Both the position numbers and the translations under genes were made by a program. This document shows, piece after piece, positions 1-6,621 of a DNA stretch of 6,627 nt; the stretch's first letter is position 1; the number at the start of each line of letters is the position of its first letter. This DNA is from Acidimicrobiia bacterium. GTDB taxonomy: Bacteria > Actinomycetota > Acidimicrobiia > Acidimicrobiales > AC-14. The notes under the pieces were generated by a model that ran no database searches, had not been told where the DNA came from, and was given only the letters and a program-made list of their open reading frames with translations. The stretch spans positions 1-6,627 of the forward strand of contig JAFAUA010000191.1 of the NCBI GenBank assembly GCA_019243595.1, written 5' to 3'.

Positions 1-2768
1 GGGAGCACCGGGGTGGCGTCGCTGAGGTCGACGCCGAGGCGGCTCTCGGGCGCCGACTGGGCGCTCGATCGCAACGCGCCCCATGCCGTGTTCTCGTACA
101 CGGCAACCGCCGGGTCCGACGGCAGCTCCCGCAGGTCGAGCTGGGCCGCCAACCCGAGTAGCACGTCGGAGGGAACGGGGAAGGAAGGCGAGCTCGCGTT
201 GCCGGGAACGAGTCGCGTGGGGACGGCGATGTAGCGGATCGCCATGGGCGCAAGCAGGTGTCCGAGGCGGGTCGTCCGTCCCCCACGGGCCACGGCGAGT
301 GCGGCCGCCACCCGGCGGGTCGCGCCCGCCGACGAGCCCGGCCACAGCTGCTCGGCGTCGGGCGGACCGTTGCGGGAGAGGGCGTAGGCGAGGCCACCCT
401 CGACCCGCCATCCCGTTCCCGGGAGCACATCGGGGTCGCCGACCCACAGCGTGCGGAACGAGCCCTTCGAGGCCTCGACCTGCATCCACGTCGTCGACTG
501 CGCGACGTCGTTGCTCGGCGTGTACCACCGCCCGCTGGCGGCCGCCGGGAGGATGCCGATCACACCCCCGACGACGGCGGCGGCGGCCACGACCGACGCC
601 ACCTGCCGCAACCCGAAGCGGTAACGCTGGAGGTCGGTCTGGAAGGCGACCATGCCGAGCGCCGCCGAGCCGGCGAGGGCAAGGGCGGCTGGGCCGAGCA
701 TGGCGTCGCGAAGCTGCACGCCGCTGAAGATCCAACCCCGGCCCGAGGCCCACGCCACGGCGACGCACACCAGCGCCACCGCCCAGAGCCGCACGGCCCA
801 CGCCAGTCGCCAGTCCCGTCCGATGAGCAGCGGAAGGGCGGCGGCCACCACGAACGCCCATCCCAGCGGTGAGCCACCGACGGGACCGATGTGGAACCGC
901 AACAGGGCGCCGAATCCCGGGGCGTGGGCGGCCGACGGCGCGGCGCCGGCAAAGGCAGCCCACTCCCGCCCGGGCAACACGAAGTGCAGGCTCCAGGGGA
1001 ACAGCAGCAACGCGGCGACACCCACAGCGCCGGCGGCCGTCGTCACCGCGGCAAGGGCGGCGCGCACCTCGCCGACGAGCACCGAGCCGAGCACGAGCCC
1101 GAGGGCGACGGCGGGGGCGACGAGGGCGAGGGACGGCACGAAGGCGCCGGCGACGGCGAGCAGCAGCCCGAGACGAAGGATCGCCGCCGTTCGCCGGGGT
1201 GTCTCGCCCGCCGCCCACGGCTCGAGACCCATCGCCCGGACCAAGGCGCCCACCAGCCACGGCGCCACCGCGTAGGCGACCAGCGCCGGCCACCGCCCAC
1301 GCGCCAGCCCGTTGATCGCCAGCGGGATCGACGTGTAGACGACCGTCGCCACCAGGCGGGCGGGCGTCGACTCGAGGGGGCGGGTGAAGCGCCAGGCGCC
1401 GATGACGCCGACCGGCAAGGCGCCCAGCACGAGCAGGCGCTGCAGGAGGCCCATGTCGCCGATGAGCAGGAGGCCACCGATGCCGAGCAGGCCGGGCGCC
1501 GTGGGGGCCGGCGCGTCGGTGCCGAGGCCCGTCACGCGCAAGCCGGAGACGAAGTTGTGCACGGTGAGCGTCGCCCGGTGCGGGAACGCAGCCAGCTGCC
1601 CGACCGACGGGAAGGTTCCGCCGAACAGGTGGCGGCTCCCGGCGACGAACAGCACGGCCAGAACGATCCACACGATCACCGCCTGACGGGCGGTGGTGAC
1701 CGCAAATGCGTCGGCGACCGAGCGGCCTCCGCGCGCGATGGCGCCCTCGCGTTCGCCGAGCTCGAGGTCGCCGGCGGCGGCGCGTCTGGCTGTGCCCCCG
1801 GTCTGCAGCCGGCGCACGTCGCTGTCGGGAACGGACCGCGACGTCTGCACCCGACGCCTGAGCGGCCGCAGCTCGCCGAGGTGGCGCAGGTTCCACGTCC
1901 AGGCCGACACCGGCGCCCGGGCTCGGCCCCGGCTGCCCGAGAAGGCGCCGGTGAGGAAGTCGATGAGTGCGGCGACGAGCGCCTGGGGCACCACGCGTAC
2001 GAGGTGGAAGCCGCTGTAGTTCTTCAAGATGGCGCGCACGCGGTCGCGCGCCTCGTGCACCGGCGTGTCCTCTCGCGTCACGGACCGGAGCTCTTCGACG
2101 TCGAGGTGGCGGACGCGCGCGTCCGGCGCGACCATCACGCGCGCCCCGACGACCTGGGCCCGCCAGCCGAGGTCGACGTCGGCGCCGTGGTCGGCCATCT
2201 CGGGGTCAAATCCACCCAGGGCCTCGAAGAGGTCGCTCCGGACCAGCACGAAGGCGCCGGGCACGGCGAACACGTCGCGCACGGAGTCGTGCTGCTCCTG
2301 GTCCATCTCGCCGCGCTCGATCAGCGAGTGCCCGGCCCCCAACTTGTTCACCGCCAGACCCACGTCGGCCAGCCGCTCCGGGCGTTCCCACTGCACGAAC
2401 TTGGGGCCGACGATGGCGGCGTTGGACCGCAGAGCCTCCTCGACGAGCAGGCGCACGGCGTTGGGGTCAGGGGCCACGTCGTCGTGGCAGAACAGGTAGA
2501 ACGCCGCCCCCTCGACCGCGAGCAGCGCCTCGTTGGCCGCCTGGCCGTACCCGGGGCTGCCCTCGACCCGGCGGACGTAGGCGTCGGGGAGGGCGGGCGC
2601 GATCCGGGCCGCCAGGTCGCCGTCGTCGCGGCCGGCGTCGAGGACGAGGACCGACAGGTTCGGATAGTCCTGTTCGCCCAGGGCGGCGAGGGTCTCCTCG
2701 AGCCACTCCCCTGGGTCGCAGGCCACGACGACGGCAACCACCGAGGGGGCCTGGGGCTGGGGGTCCAT
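1..2768 (-). CDS. Large membrane glycosyltransferase, GT2 N-terminal domain (3' end outside window)
   Basis: Open for 922 codons from ATG at 2768 to the left edge, with no stop. Residues 9-220 are a GT2 (GT-A fold) catalytic domain. The first strand is VVAVVVACDPG (10-20). A second strand ends in LDAG (43-46). GSPGYGQAANEAL lies at 70-82, the metal-binding DXD-type motif CHDDVAPDP at 94-102, GGFD at 185-188 and the acidic ADVDLGWRA at 196-204. Residues 254-276 form an amphipathic or membrane helix after KNYSG. From about 363 to 742 there are many hydrophobic segments (for example 363-377, 440-458, 492-512, 525-595), so the protein is polytopic. From about 747 the sequence is again non-membrane. 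The family transfers a sugar from a nucleotide or lipid-linked donor; the substrate here is unknown, and an envelope polysaccharide is inferred. The ATG was chosen because it lies just before the conserved first strand. No strong Shine-Dalgarno sequence precedes it; an upstream in-frame GTG near 2811 is possible but unlikely. Confidence 0.9.
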   Translation of the reverse strand, partial: MDPQPQAPSVVAVVVACDPGEWLEETLAALGEQDYPNLSVLVLDAGRDDGDLAARIAPALPDAYVRRVEGSPGYGQAANEALLAVEGAAFYLFCHDDVAPDPNAVRLLVEEALRSNAAIVGPKFVQWERPERLADVGLAVNKLGAGHSLIERGEMDQEQHDSVRDVFAVPGAFVLVRSDLFEALGGFDPEMADHGADVDLGWRAQVVGARVMVAPDARVRHLDVEELRSVTREDTPVHEARDRVRAILKNYSGFHLVRVVPQALVAALIDFLTGAFSGSRGRARAPVSAWTWNLRHLGELRPLRRRVQTSRSVPDSDVRRLQTGGTARRAAAGDLELGEREGAIARGGRSVADAFAVTTARQAVIVWIVLAVLFVAGSRHLFGGTFPSVGQLAAFPHRATLTVHNFVSGLRVTGLGTDAPAPTAPGLLGIGGLLLIGDMGLLQRLLVLGALPVGVIGAWRFTRPLESTPARLVATVVYTSIPLAINGLARGRWPALVAYAVAPWLVGALVRAMGLEPWAAGETPRRTAAILRLGLLLAVAGAFVPSLALVAPAVALGLVLGSVLVGEVRAALAAVTTAAGAVGVAALLLFPWSLHFVLPGREWAAFAGAAPSAAHAPGFGALLRFHIGPVGGSPLGWAFVVAAALPLLIGRDWRLAWAVRLWAVALVCVAVAWASGRGWIFSGVQLRDAMLGPAALALAGSAALGMVAFQTDLQRYRFGLRQVASVVAAAAVVGGVIGILPAAASGRWYTPSNDVAQSTTWMQVEASKGSFRTLWVGDPDVLPGTGWRVEGGLAYALSRNGPPDAEQLWPGSSAGATRRVAAALAVARGGRTTRLGHLLAPMAIRYIAVPTRLVPGNASSPSFPVPSDVLLGLAAQLDLRELPSDPAVAVYENTAWGALRSSAQSAPESRLGVDLSDATPVL

Positions 2769-2780
2769 TGCTGCCGGGTG

Positions 2781-2786
2781 AGGGTA
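2781..2786 (-). promoter_or_regulatory. Possible -10 element for the GT2 gene (near-leaderless transcript)
   Basis: On the minus strand TACCCT matches the TANNNT pattern of actinobacterial -10 boxes and lies 12 bases before the ATG at 2768. Transcription from it would start only a few bases before the ATG, which would fit the missing Shine-Dalgarno sequence. No convincing -35 hexamer is found 16-18 bases upstream, so the call is weak. Confidence 0.2.
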
Positions 2787-2827
2787 GCGGCGGGGTCGTT
2801 TGCAGTGATGCACCCCACCCCTTGCGA

Positions 2828-2835
2828 AACCGCTT
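2828..2835. promoter_or_regulatory. LacI-family-like operator core overlapping a -35 box
   Basis: AACCGCTT fits the AAnCGnTT core typical of LacI/GalR-family operators and overlaps the first bases of the -35 hexamer at 2834. The flanks form an imperfect dyad: TTGC at 2822-2825 and GCAA at 2836-2839 are inverted copies, though not centred on the same CG step. CTTGC is also repeated directly at 2821 and 2833. No regulator gene is in the window, so this is a motif match only. Confidence 0.2.
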
Positions 2836-2862
2836 GCAACTGTTATGCACTCGGACTATGGT
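2834..2862 (+). promoter_or_regulatory. Sigma-70-type promoter for the 109-aa protein gene
   Basis: TTGCAA (2834-2839) and TATGGT (2857-2862) are separated by exactly 17 bases and resemble the -35 and -10 boxes of housekeeping promoters. Transcription would start near 2869, giving a leader of about 24 bases that contains the AGGAG ribosome site at 2880-2884. The surrounding stretch is visibly less GC-rich than the coding sequence on either side. Confidence 0.55.
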
Positions 2863-2892
2863 GGCTAGCGACCGAGCAAAGGAGCCGCTCCC

Positions 2893-3222
2893 ATGGCTGA
2901 CGTGACCAAGACCGTGAAGGACGCCGCCTACGTAACCGTGGGCCTCGGCGTTCTCGCCATCCAGAAGGCCCAGGTGGCTCGCCGTGACCTCACCAAGCAG
3001 GTCGAGACGCAGTTCAGCGCCACGACCGAGCAGGTCAAGGGTCTCTCCAAGAAGGTCGAGGACCGCATCCAGCCGGCCCTCGCCCAGATCGAGCAGACCT
3101 TCCCGGCACAGGCCAAGGACCTGGTGAAGCAAGCCCGCACCGCCGCCGAGAACCTGCAGGGCCAGGTGCTCAACCGCACCAACGGCAAGACCAACGGGGC
3201 CAAGAAGACCAAGGCCGCGTAG
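2893..3222 (+). CDS. Small lysine-rich helical protein, HBHA-like layout, function unknown
   Basis: A 109-aa protein starting at ATG 2893, with a good AGGAG site at 2880-2884 and an 8-base spacer. A short hydrophobic helix (AAYVTVGLGVLAIQK, 11-25) is followed by a long charged, heptad-like helical region (about 26-92: KQVETQF, VKGLSKKVEDRI, AKDLVKQARTAAENL). The tail is flexible and basic (NGKTNGAKKTKAA, 97-109). There is no signal peptide or catalytic motif. A short non-polar N-terminal helix, a coiled-coil or amphipathic middle and a Lys/Ala tail match the layout of mycobacterial heparin-binding haemagglutinin (HbhA), although it is much shorter and lacks the PAKKA repeats; the link is by layout, not proven homology. 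A phasin-like or apolipoprotein-like lipid-surface binder is an alternative. All 13 lysines are AAG, which fits strong expression. It has its own promoter and terminator, so it is probably monocistronic. Confidence 0.85.
   Translation: MADVTKTVKDAAYVTVGLGVLAIQKAQVARRDLTKQVETQFSATTEQVKGLSKKVEDRIQPALAQIEQTFPAQAKDLVKQARTAAENLQGQVLNRTNGKTNGAKKTKAA
3178..3201 (+). repeat. Imperfect 12-base tandem repeat in the tail of the 109-aa gene
   Basis: ACCAACGGCAAG (3178-3189) is followed directly by ACCAACGGGGCC (3190-3201), encoding TNGK-TNGA. The first eight to nine bases are identical. It adds length to the basic tail, and slippage here could change tail length between strains. Confidence 0.5.
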
Positions 3223-3228
3223 CACCGC

Positions 3229-3247
3229 CCCCGCAGCAACTGCGGGG
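3229..3247 (+). terminator. Hairpin just after the 109-aa protein gene
   Basis: CCCCGCAG (3229-3236) and CTGCGGGG (3240-3247) form a perfect 8-bp stem with a 3-base CAA loop, 7 bases after the TAG stop. No T-tract follows. It may be a first pause or an RNA 3'-end stabiliser ahead of the longer hairpin at 3259-3294. Confidence 0.5.
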
Positions 3248-3258
3248 CAAGACCCCCT

Positions 3259-3294
3259 GCAGAAGAGGCTCCCCTCACCGGGAGCCTCTTCTGC
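3259..3294. terminator. Bidirectional terminator shared by convergent genes
   Basis: GCAGAAGAGGCTCCC (3259-3273) and GGGAGCCTCTTCTGC (3280-3294) pair perfectly over 15 bp around a 6-base loop (CTCACC). The stem begins 2 bases beyond the TGA stop (3297-3299) of the minus-strand glycosyltransferase operon and 36 bases beyond the stop of the plus-strand gene. It can therefore end both transcripts. Neither side has a strong T-tract, as is common for intrinsic terminators of GC-rich actinobacteria. Confidence 0.8.
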
Positions 3295-3296
3295 GT

Positions 3297-4397
3297 TCAG
3301 CCCACGGAGCGGTACACCTCGACGTGGGCGGCGGCGCTGGCCTCCCACGTGTAGGCGGCTGCGACCTCGGGCCCTCGCCGCCGGACCCGGTCGGCTTCAG
3401 GGCCGGCCGCGACCAGTGCCTCGAGGGCCTGAGCGAGGGCGTCGACGTCGCCGGGTGGGATCAGGACGGCCGCGTCTCCGGTGACCTCCGCCATTGCTGT
3501 GCCCTTGGTGGTGACGAGCGGGGCACCACAAGCCAGCGCCTCGAGCGCGGGGAGACCGAAGCCTTCCTCGAGGGACGGATAGGCGACTGCTGCGGCCCGG
3601 CGCAACAGCGCGGGCACCGCGTGCTCCGGGACGTAGCCGAGGCGCTGGATGCGGTCGGCATGAGTGGCGCGCCCGATCGCCTCGCTGACCGCGGTGCTCC
3701 CCCAGCCGTCGAGTCCGCCGATGACGAGCGACAGGTCGGGCTGTGCGGAGGCGATGCGGTCGAAGGCGGCGACCAACGTCGGCACGTCCTTGCGCGGCTC
3801 GAGCGTCCCGAGGAAGGCGACGTAGGGCGACCGCACGCCGAGGGCGTCGACAGCGACGAGATCGTCGCCGGACGACTCGGGGCGGAACCGGGTGTGGTCG
3901 ACGCCGTGCGGGATGACGTGGACCGGCGCCGCCGACGTCAGCCGGGCGCGAAGACGGTCGGCTGTCACCGAGCTCACGCACACGATGGCGTCGGCCTTCT
4001 TGGCCGCAACGCGGATGGCCCGGCGGAAGAACGGCGCCTTCGTGCGCTCGTGCCATTCCGGATGGTCGAAGAAGGTCATGTCGTGCACGGTGACGACCGT
4101 GGGCACACTCGACCGCTCGGGCATCGTGTAGTGGGGCGCGTGATGCACGTCGACAGCGAGGTCGTGCAGGACGCGAGGCAGGCCGAGCTGCTCCCACACC
4201 AGGCGCCCCGGCCTTGATGCCGGGGCCCGCTCCGCGGCGTCGCCCGGCCAGCGGGCGCCGTCGCCGCGGCGCGTAACGACGACCAGATCGACGTCGTCAC
4301 GCGTCGAGAGCACCGACGCCAGCTCGAGCACGTACCTCCCGGCGCCGACGGGGCGGTCCGGGATGGCAGTGGCGTCAAGCGACACGCGCACCGTCAT
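3297..4397 (-). CDS. GT4-type glycosyltransferase, third gene of the operon
   Basis: A 366-aa GT-B fold enzyme of the GT4 type, expected to move a sugar from a nucleotide-sugar donor with retention of configuration. The N-terminal acceptor domain starts SLDATAIPDRPVGAGRYV (6-23) and contains WEQLGLP (68-74), VHHAPH (84-89), TVHDMTF (103-109), VSSVTADRL (141-149) and HGVD (164-167). The C-terminal donor domain has GTLEPRKD (197-204; R202/K203 phosphate contacts in the family), GWGS (231-234), RLGYV (252-256) and EEGFGLPALE with the EX7E pair E278/E286. It ends in VYRSVG. The ATG at 4397 was preferred to longer in-frame starts because it overlaps the upstream stop as ATGA, has GAGGTGG at 4405-4411 and begins directly at the conserved strand. 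No signal peptide or membrane helix is seen, so it is cytosolic or peripheral. It is closer to the first gene of the operon than to the second. The sugar is unknown. Confidence 0.93.
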   Translation of the reverse strand: MTVRVSLDATAIPDRPVGAGRYVLELASVLSTRDDVDLVVVTRRGDGARWPGDAAERAPASRPGRLVWEQLGLPRVLHDLAVDVHHAPHYTMPERSSVPTVVTVHDMTFFDHPEWHERTKAPFFRRAIRVAAKKADAIVCVSSVTADRLRARLTSAAPVHVIPHGVDHTRFRPESSGDDLVAVDALGVRSPYVAFLGTLEPRKDVPTLVAAFDRIASAQPDLSLVIGGLDGWGSTAVSEAIGRATHADRIQRLGYVPEHAVPALLRRAAAVAYPSLEEGFGLPALEALACGAPLVTTKGTAMAEVTGDAAVLIPPGDVDALAQALEALVAAGPEADRVRRRGPEVAAAYTWEASAAAHVEVYRSVG

Positions 4398-5473
4398 CCC
4401 CCCGCCACCTCGGCCCACAGCTCGACGTGACGACGGGCGGCCGCCTCCCACGTGAGCTCGGAGGATCGCAGGACGCCGGCAGTGACGAGCTGTGAGCGCA
4501 CCCCTTCCTGGCTTGCGACCTGGGCAAGGGCGTCGGCGATGGCGTCCACATCGGTGGGGCTCACCTCGAAGGCGGCGCCACCAGTGCTCGGCATGGGGCT
4601 GGCGACGACCGGCGCGCACGCGTACATGGCCTCGACGGCCGGGAGTCCGAAGCCTTCGATGAGAGGGACGTACGCAACGAGGCGCGCCCGTCCGTAGAGG
4701 CCGGCCAGGACCGGGCCTGGTACCTGGCCGGCGAGCACGACGCCGGGTTCGGGTGCCAGCTCCTCGCCCCAGCCCGACGGACCGACGACGACCAGTGGCC
4801 ACGGTTCGGGCAGCCGAGGGCGGGCGGCTCGGTAGGCGGCGACCAAGCGGCGCAGGTTCTTGCGGGGCTCGAGCGTCGAGACCGTCAGCAGATACTCGCC
4901 GTCGACGCGCAACTCCCGGAGGAGCTCGATGGTGGCCTCGGTGTCCGGTGCGGGGAGGTGGTCGCAGCCGTAGGGATCGGTCAGGACCCGCACCCGCTCA
5001 CCCGGAGCACCCGCAGCAAGGAGGTCGTCAGCGGTCTCGGGCGAGGGGACGGCGAGCACCACGGCCCGGCGGATCGCACGCTGCAGGGCGCGCTCGTGCC
5101 ACCGCCGTCCCCGGCGGGGATACGCCTCTGGGACGTGGCGGAAGGCGACGTCGTGGACGAGCACCGTCGTCGGCGTCCCGCGCCCCGGCGGCACGGCGAG
5201 CGAGGTGGCGTGCAGCACGTCGTAGCCGTCCGGCGCGCCGGCAAGCCCCACGTCCCACGCACGCGTGAGCAGCGGCCCCGGCAACGCCGACGCCCGAACG
5301 GGGCCCAGCGCGGCCAGCGGGTCGTCGCCGCCCCCGCGATGGGCGCTGGCCCACACGGTGACGTCGGGCGCGCCTTCGAGTGTGGCGAGCGCCGGCGTCA
5401 GCCCTCGGATGTACGTGCCGATTCCACCGGGGACCCGCCGCCGCAGCTGCTCGGCGACGAGCAAGAGTTTCAC
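4394..5473 (-). CDS. GT4-type glycosyltransferase, second gene of the operon
   Basis: A 359-aa GT-B enzyme beginning with GTG at 5473, read as MKLLLVAEQL. Motifs: PGGIGTYIRGL (15-25), VLHATS (86-91), LVHDVAF (105-111), AVPSPETADDL (141-151), STLEPRKN (199-206), VVVGPSGWG (228-236) and IEGFGLPAVE with EX7E residues E273/E281. All are standard for GT4 enzymes. It differs from its neighbours: the N-terminal glycine loop is PGGIG, the segment between GWG and the EX7E motif is several residues shorter, and the usual LPEV-GDAA loop is replaced by SPMPSTGGAAFEV (292-304). The start was chosen because GTG overlaps the previous stop as GTGA, with AAGGGT 9 bases upstream (5483-5488). Its TGA overlaps the next ATG as ATGA. 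Longer in-frame reading towards 6448 is an antisense-like shadow of the first gene. Donor and acceptor are unknown. Confidence 0.92.
   Translation of the reverse strand: MKLLLVAEQLRRRVPGGIGTYIRGLTPALATLEGAPDVTVWASAHRGGGDDPLAALGPVRASALPGPLLTRAWDVGLAGAPDGYDVLHATSLAVPPGRGTPTTVLVHDVAFRHVPEAYPRRGRRWHERALQRAIRRAVVLAVPSPETADDLLAAGAPGERVRVLTDPYGCDHLPAPDTEATIELLRELRVDGEYLLTVSTLEPRKNLRRLVAAYRAARPRLPEPWPLVVVGPSGWGEELAPEPGVVLAGQVPGPVLAGLYGRARLVAYVPLIEGFGLPAVEAMYACAPVVASPMPSTGGAAFEVSPTDVDAIADALAQVASQEGVRSQLVTAGVLRSSELTWEAAARRHVELWAEVAGG
4405..4411 (-). promoter_or_regulatory. Ribosome binding site fixing the start of the third GT4 gene
   Basis: GAGGTGG on the minus strand lies 7 bases before ATG 4397 and fits the anti-Shine-Dalgarno sequence well. 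It lies inside the end of the preceding gene and supports the ATGA-overlap start over the longer reading frame. Confidence 0.6.
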
Positions 5474-6621
5474 GACGGCCGCACCCTTCGATACACGTCG
5501 ACGAGCCCCTCGGCGCACCGCGCCCACGAGTAGCCCTCGACTCGCAACCGGCCGGCCGCGACGAGTCGCGTCCGCAGTGCGCCCTCGAGAACTGCCCGGC
5601 GCAACGCGTCGGCCAGTGAGTCGACGTCGCCGACGGGCACGATGACCGCGGCGTCGTCGAGTACCTCGGGAAGGGCGCCTGCGGCGGTGGCGACGACGGG
5701 CACACCAGCCCGCATGGCCTCGAGCGGTGGCAGGCCGAATCCCTCGTACACCGACGGGAAGGCGAACAAGGTGGCCCCGTTCAGCAGCCCGGCCCGGGCC
5801 TCGTCGTCGACGTAGCCGAGGCGCACGATGCGGTCGCGGTGCTTGGCCGCCGCCATGGCGTCGGCCAGCGCCGCCGTTCCCCAGCCGTCGCCGCCCGCGA
5901 TCACCAAGTGCAGGTCGGGAATGTCGCCCGCCACGGCGTCGAAGGCGCGCACCAGCAGCGGGTGGTCCTTGCGCGGCTCGACCGTGCCGATCGTGAGGAT
6001 GTAGGGCGCCCCACCGGCGACCTGCTCGTCGGCGGCGACGTCGGGCAGCGCCGGGACCCCTTCGGCCACAGCGTGGACGCGTTCGCGATCGACGCCGAAG
6101 TGTTCGACGACCTCCTCGGCGATGAACGTCGACGGCGTGTGCACGTGCGCGCCGCGCTCGAGCGCCCGCTTGATCAGCGGGACATAGGCAAGCGTGTCCT
6201 CGTGGGCCAGCTCGGGGAAGCGCAGCGGCGTGAGGTCGTGCACGGTGACGACCTCGCCCGCCTCGCGCGTCGGTGGGACGACGAAGTTGGTGCCGTGGAC
6301 GACGTCGACCTCGTCGGTCCACCACTCGATCGGGGGCAGGTTCCACCTCATCCACGCCCAGCGGAGCGGACGGGCGGCCATCGGACTGCGCGCCGGCCGC
6401 ACGCGACGACTCGGGAGCATCTGGCTGACCTCGCCGCGGCCCCGCCACGTCACCGCATAGGCGACCACCTCGAGGTCGGGACGGTCGGCCAGCGCATCGA
6501 GGACGCCCATCGTGAACATGCCCACGCCGGTGCGGGCCCCGAACAACGGTGTGGCGTCCAGTGCGACCCGGAGGGGCTCGGTCGCGCCTGTCGCGTCAGC
6601 GTCCGGCAGGCGTCGCTCCAA
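5470..6621 (-). CDS. GT4-type glycosyltransferase, first visible gene of the operon (5' end uncertain)
   Basis: From a possible TTG at 6621 the frame encodes 383 aa of a GT-B, GT4-type glycosyltransferase. Motifs in order: LRVALDATPLFG (17-28), RTGVGMF (30-36), VVHGTN (107-112), VTVHDLTPLRFPEL (125-138), HTPSTF (161-166), GTVEPRKD (212-219), GGDGWG (243-248), RLGYVDDEA (267-275) and YEGFGLPPLE with EX7E residues E293/E301. An LPEV loop (317-320) and GDVDSLADAL (331-340) follow. No ATG or GTG lies between the conserved first strand and 6621, so the start is this TTG or lies beyond the window. AGGA at 6624-6627 is only 2 bases from the TTG, closer than usual. The first 16 residues look unconserved. 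Its TGA overlaps the next gene's GTG by 4 bases. It was probably the founder or a sister copy of the third gene. The substrate is unknown. Confidence 0.9.
   Translation of the reverse strand: MERRLPDADATGATEPLRVALDATPLFGARTGVGMFTMGVLDALADRPDLEVVAYAVTWRGRGEVSQMLPSRRVRPARSPMAARPLRWAWMRWNLPPIEWWTDEVDVVHGTNFVVPPTREAGEVVTVHDLTPLRFPELAHEDTLAYVPLIKRALERGAHVHTPSTFIAEEVVEHFGVDRERVHAVAEGVPALPDVAADEQVAGGAPYILTIGTVEPRKDHPLLVRAFDAVAGDIPDLHLVIAGGDGWGTAALADAMAAAKHRDRIVRLGYVDDEARAGLLNGATLFAFPSVYEGFGLPPLEAMRAGVPVVATAAGALPEVLDDAAVIVPVGDVDSLADALRRAVLEGALRTRLVAAGRLRVEGYSWARCAEGLVDVYRRVRPS
5483..5488 (-). promoter_or_regulatory. Likely ribosome binding site of the second GT4 gene
   Basis: AAGGGT on the minus strand lies 9 bases before GTG 5473, inside the end of the preceding gene. 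It is a modest match, so initiation probably relies partly on ribosomes ending at the overlapping TGA. Confidence 0.35.

Noticed and set aside
83..1315. Several plus-strand frames of 140-210 codons near the left end
   Set aside because: They are Arg/Pro/Ser-rich, have no ribosome sites or motifs, and lie opposite the membrane region of the GT2 gene.
891..2900. A 669-codon open frame on the plus strand
   Set aside because: It lies antisense to the GT2 gene, is rich in R, H, G, Q, D and A without domain motifs, and is the kind of long shadow frame expected opposite GC3-biased genes. The minus-strand frame carries clear GT2 motifs.
3259..3294. Long inverted repeat considered as a mobile-element end or small RNA
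   Set aside because: Its position between convergent stops, with a 6-base loop and no transposase or target duplication nearby, is explained by a terminator.
2467..3348. A 293-codon minus-strand frame crossing the 109-aa gene and the divergent promoter
   Set aside because: It runs antisense to the small gene, through its promoter, both terminator hairpins and the end of the GT4 operon. Its composition is that of a shadow frame.
4398..4802. N-terminal extension of the third GT4 gene to 4802 (501 aa)
   Set aside because: The first 135 residues are Arg/Gly-rich, match no GT fold, and overlap the conserved C-terminal domain of the second GT4 gene. The ATGA overlap with a good ribosome site marks the real start at 4397.
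5474..6448. N-terminal extension of the second GT4 gene to 6448 (684 aa, apparent fusion)
   Set aside because: The extra 325 residues are a frame-shifted shadow of the first GT4 gene, rich in Arg and without motifs. It is not a real fusion protein.
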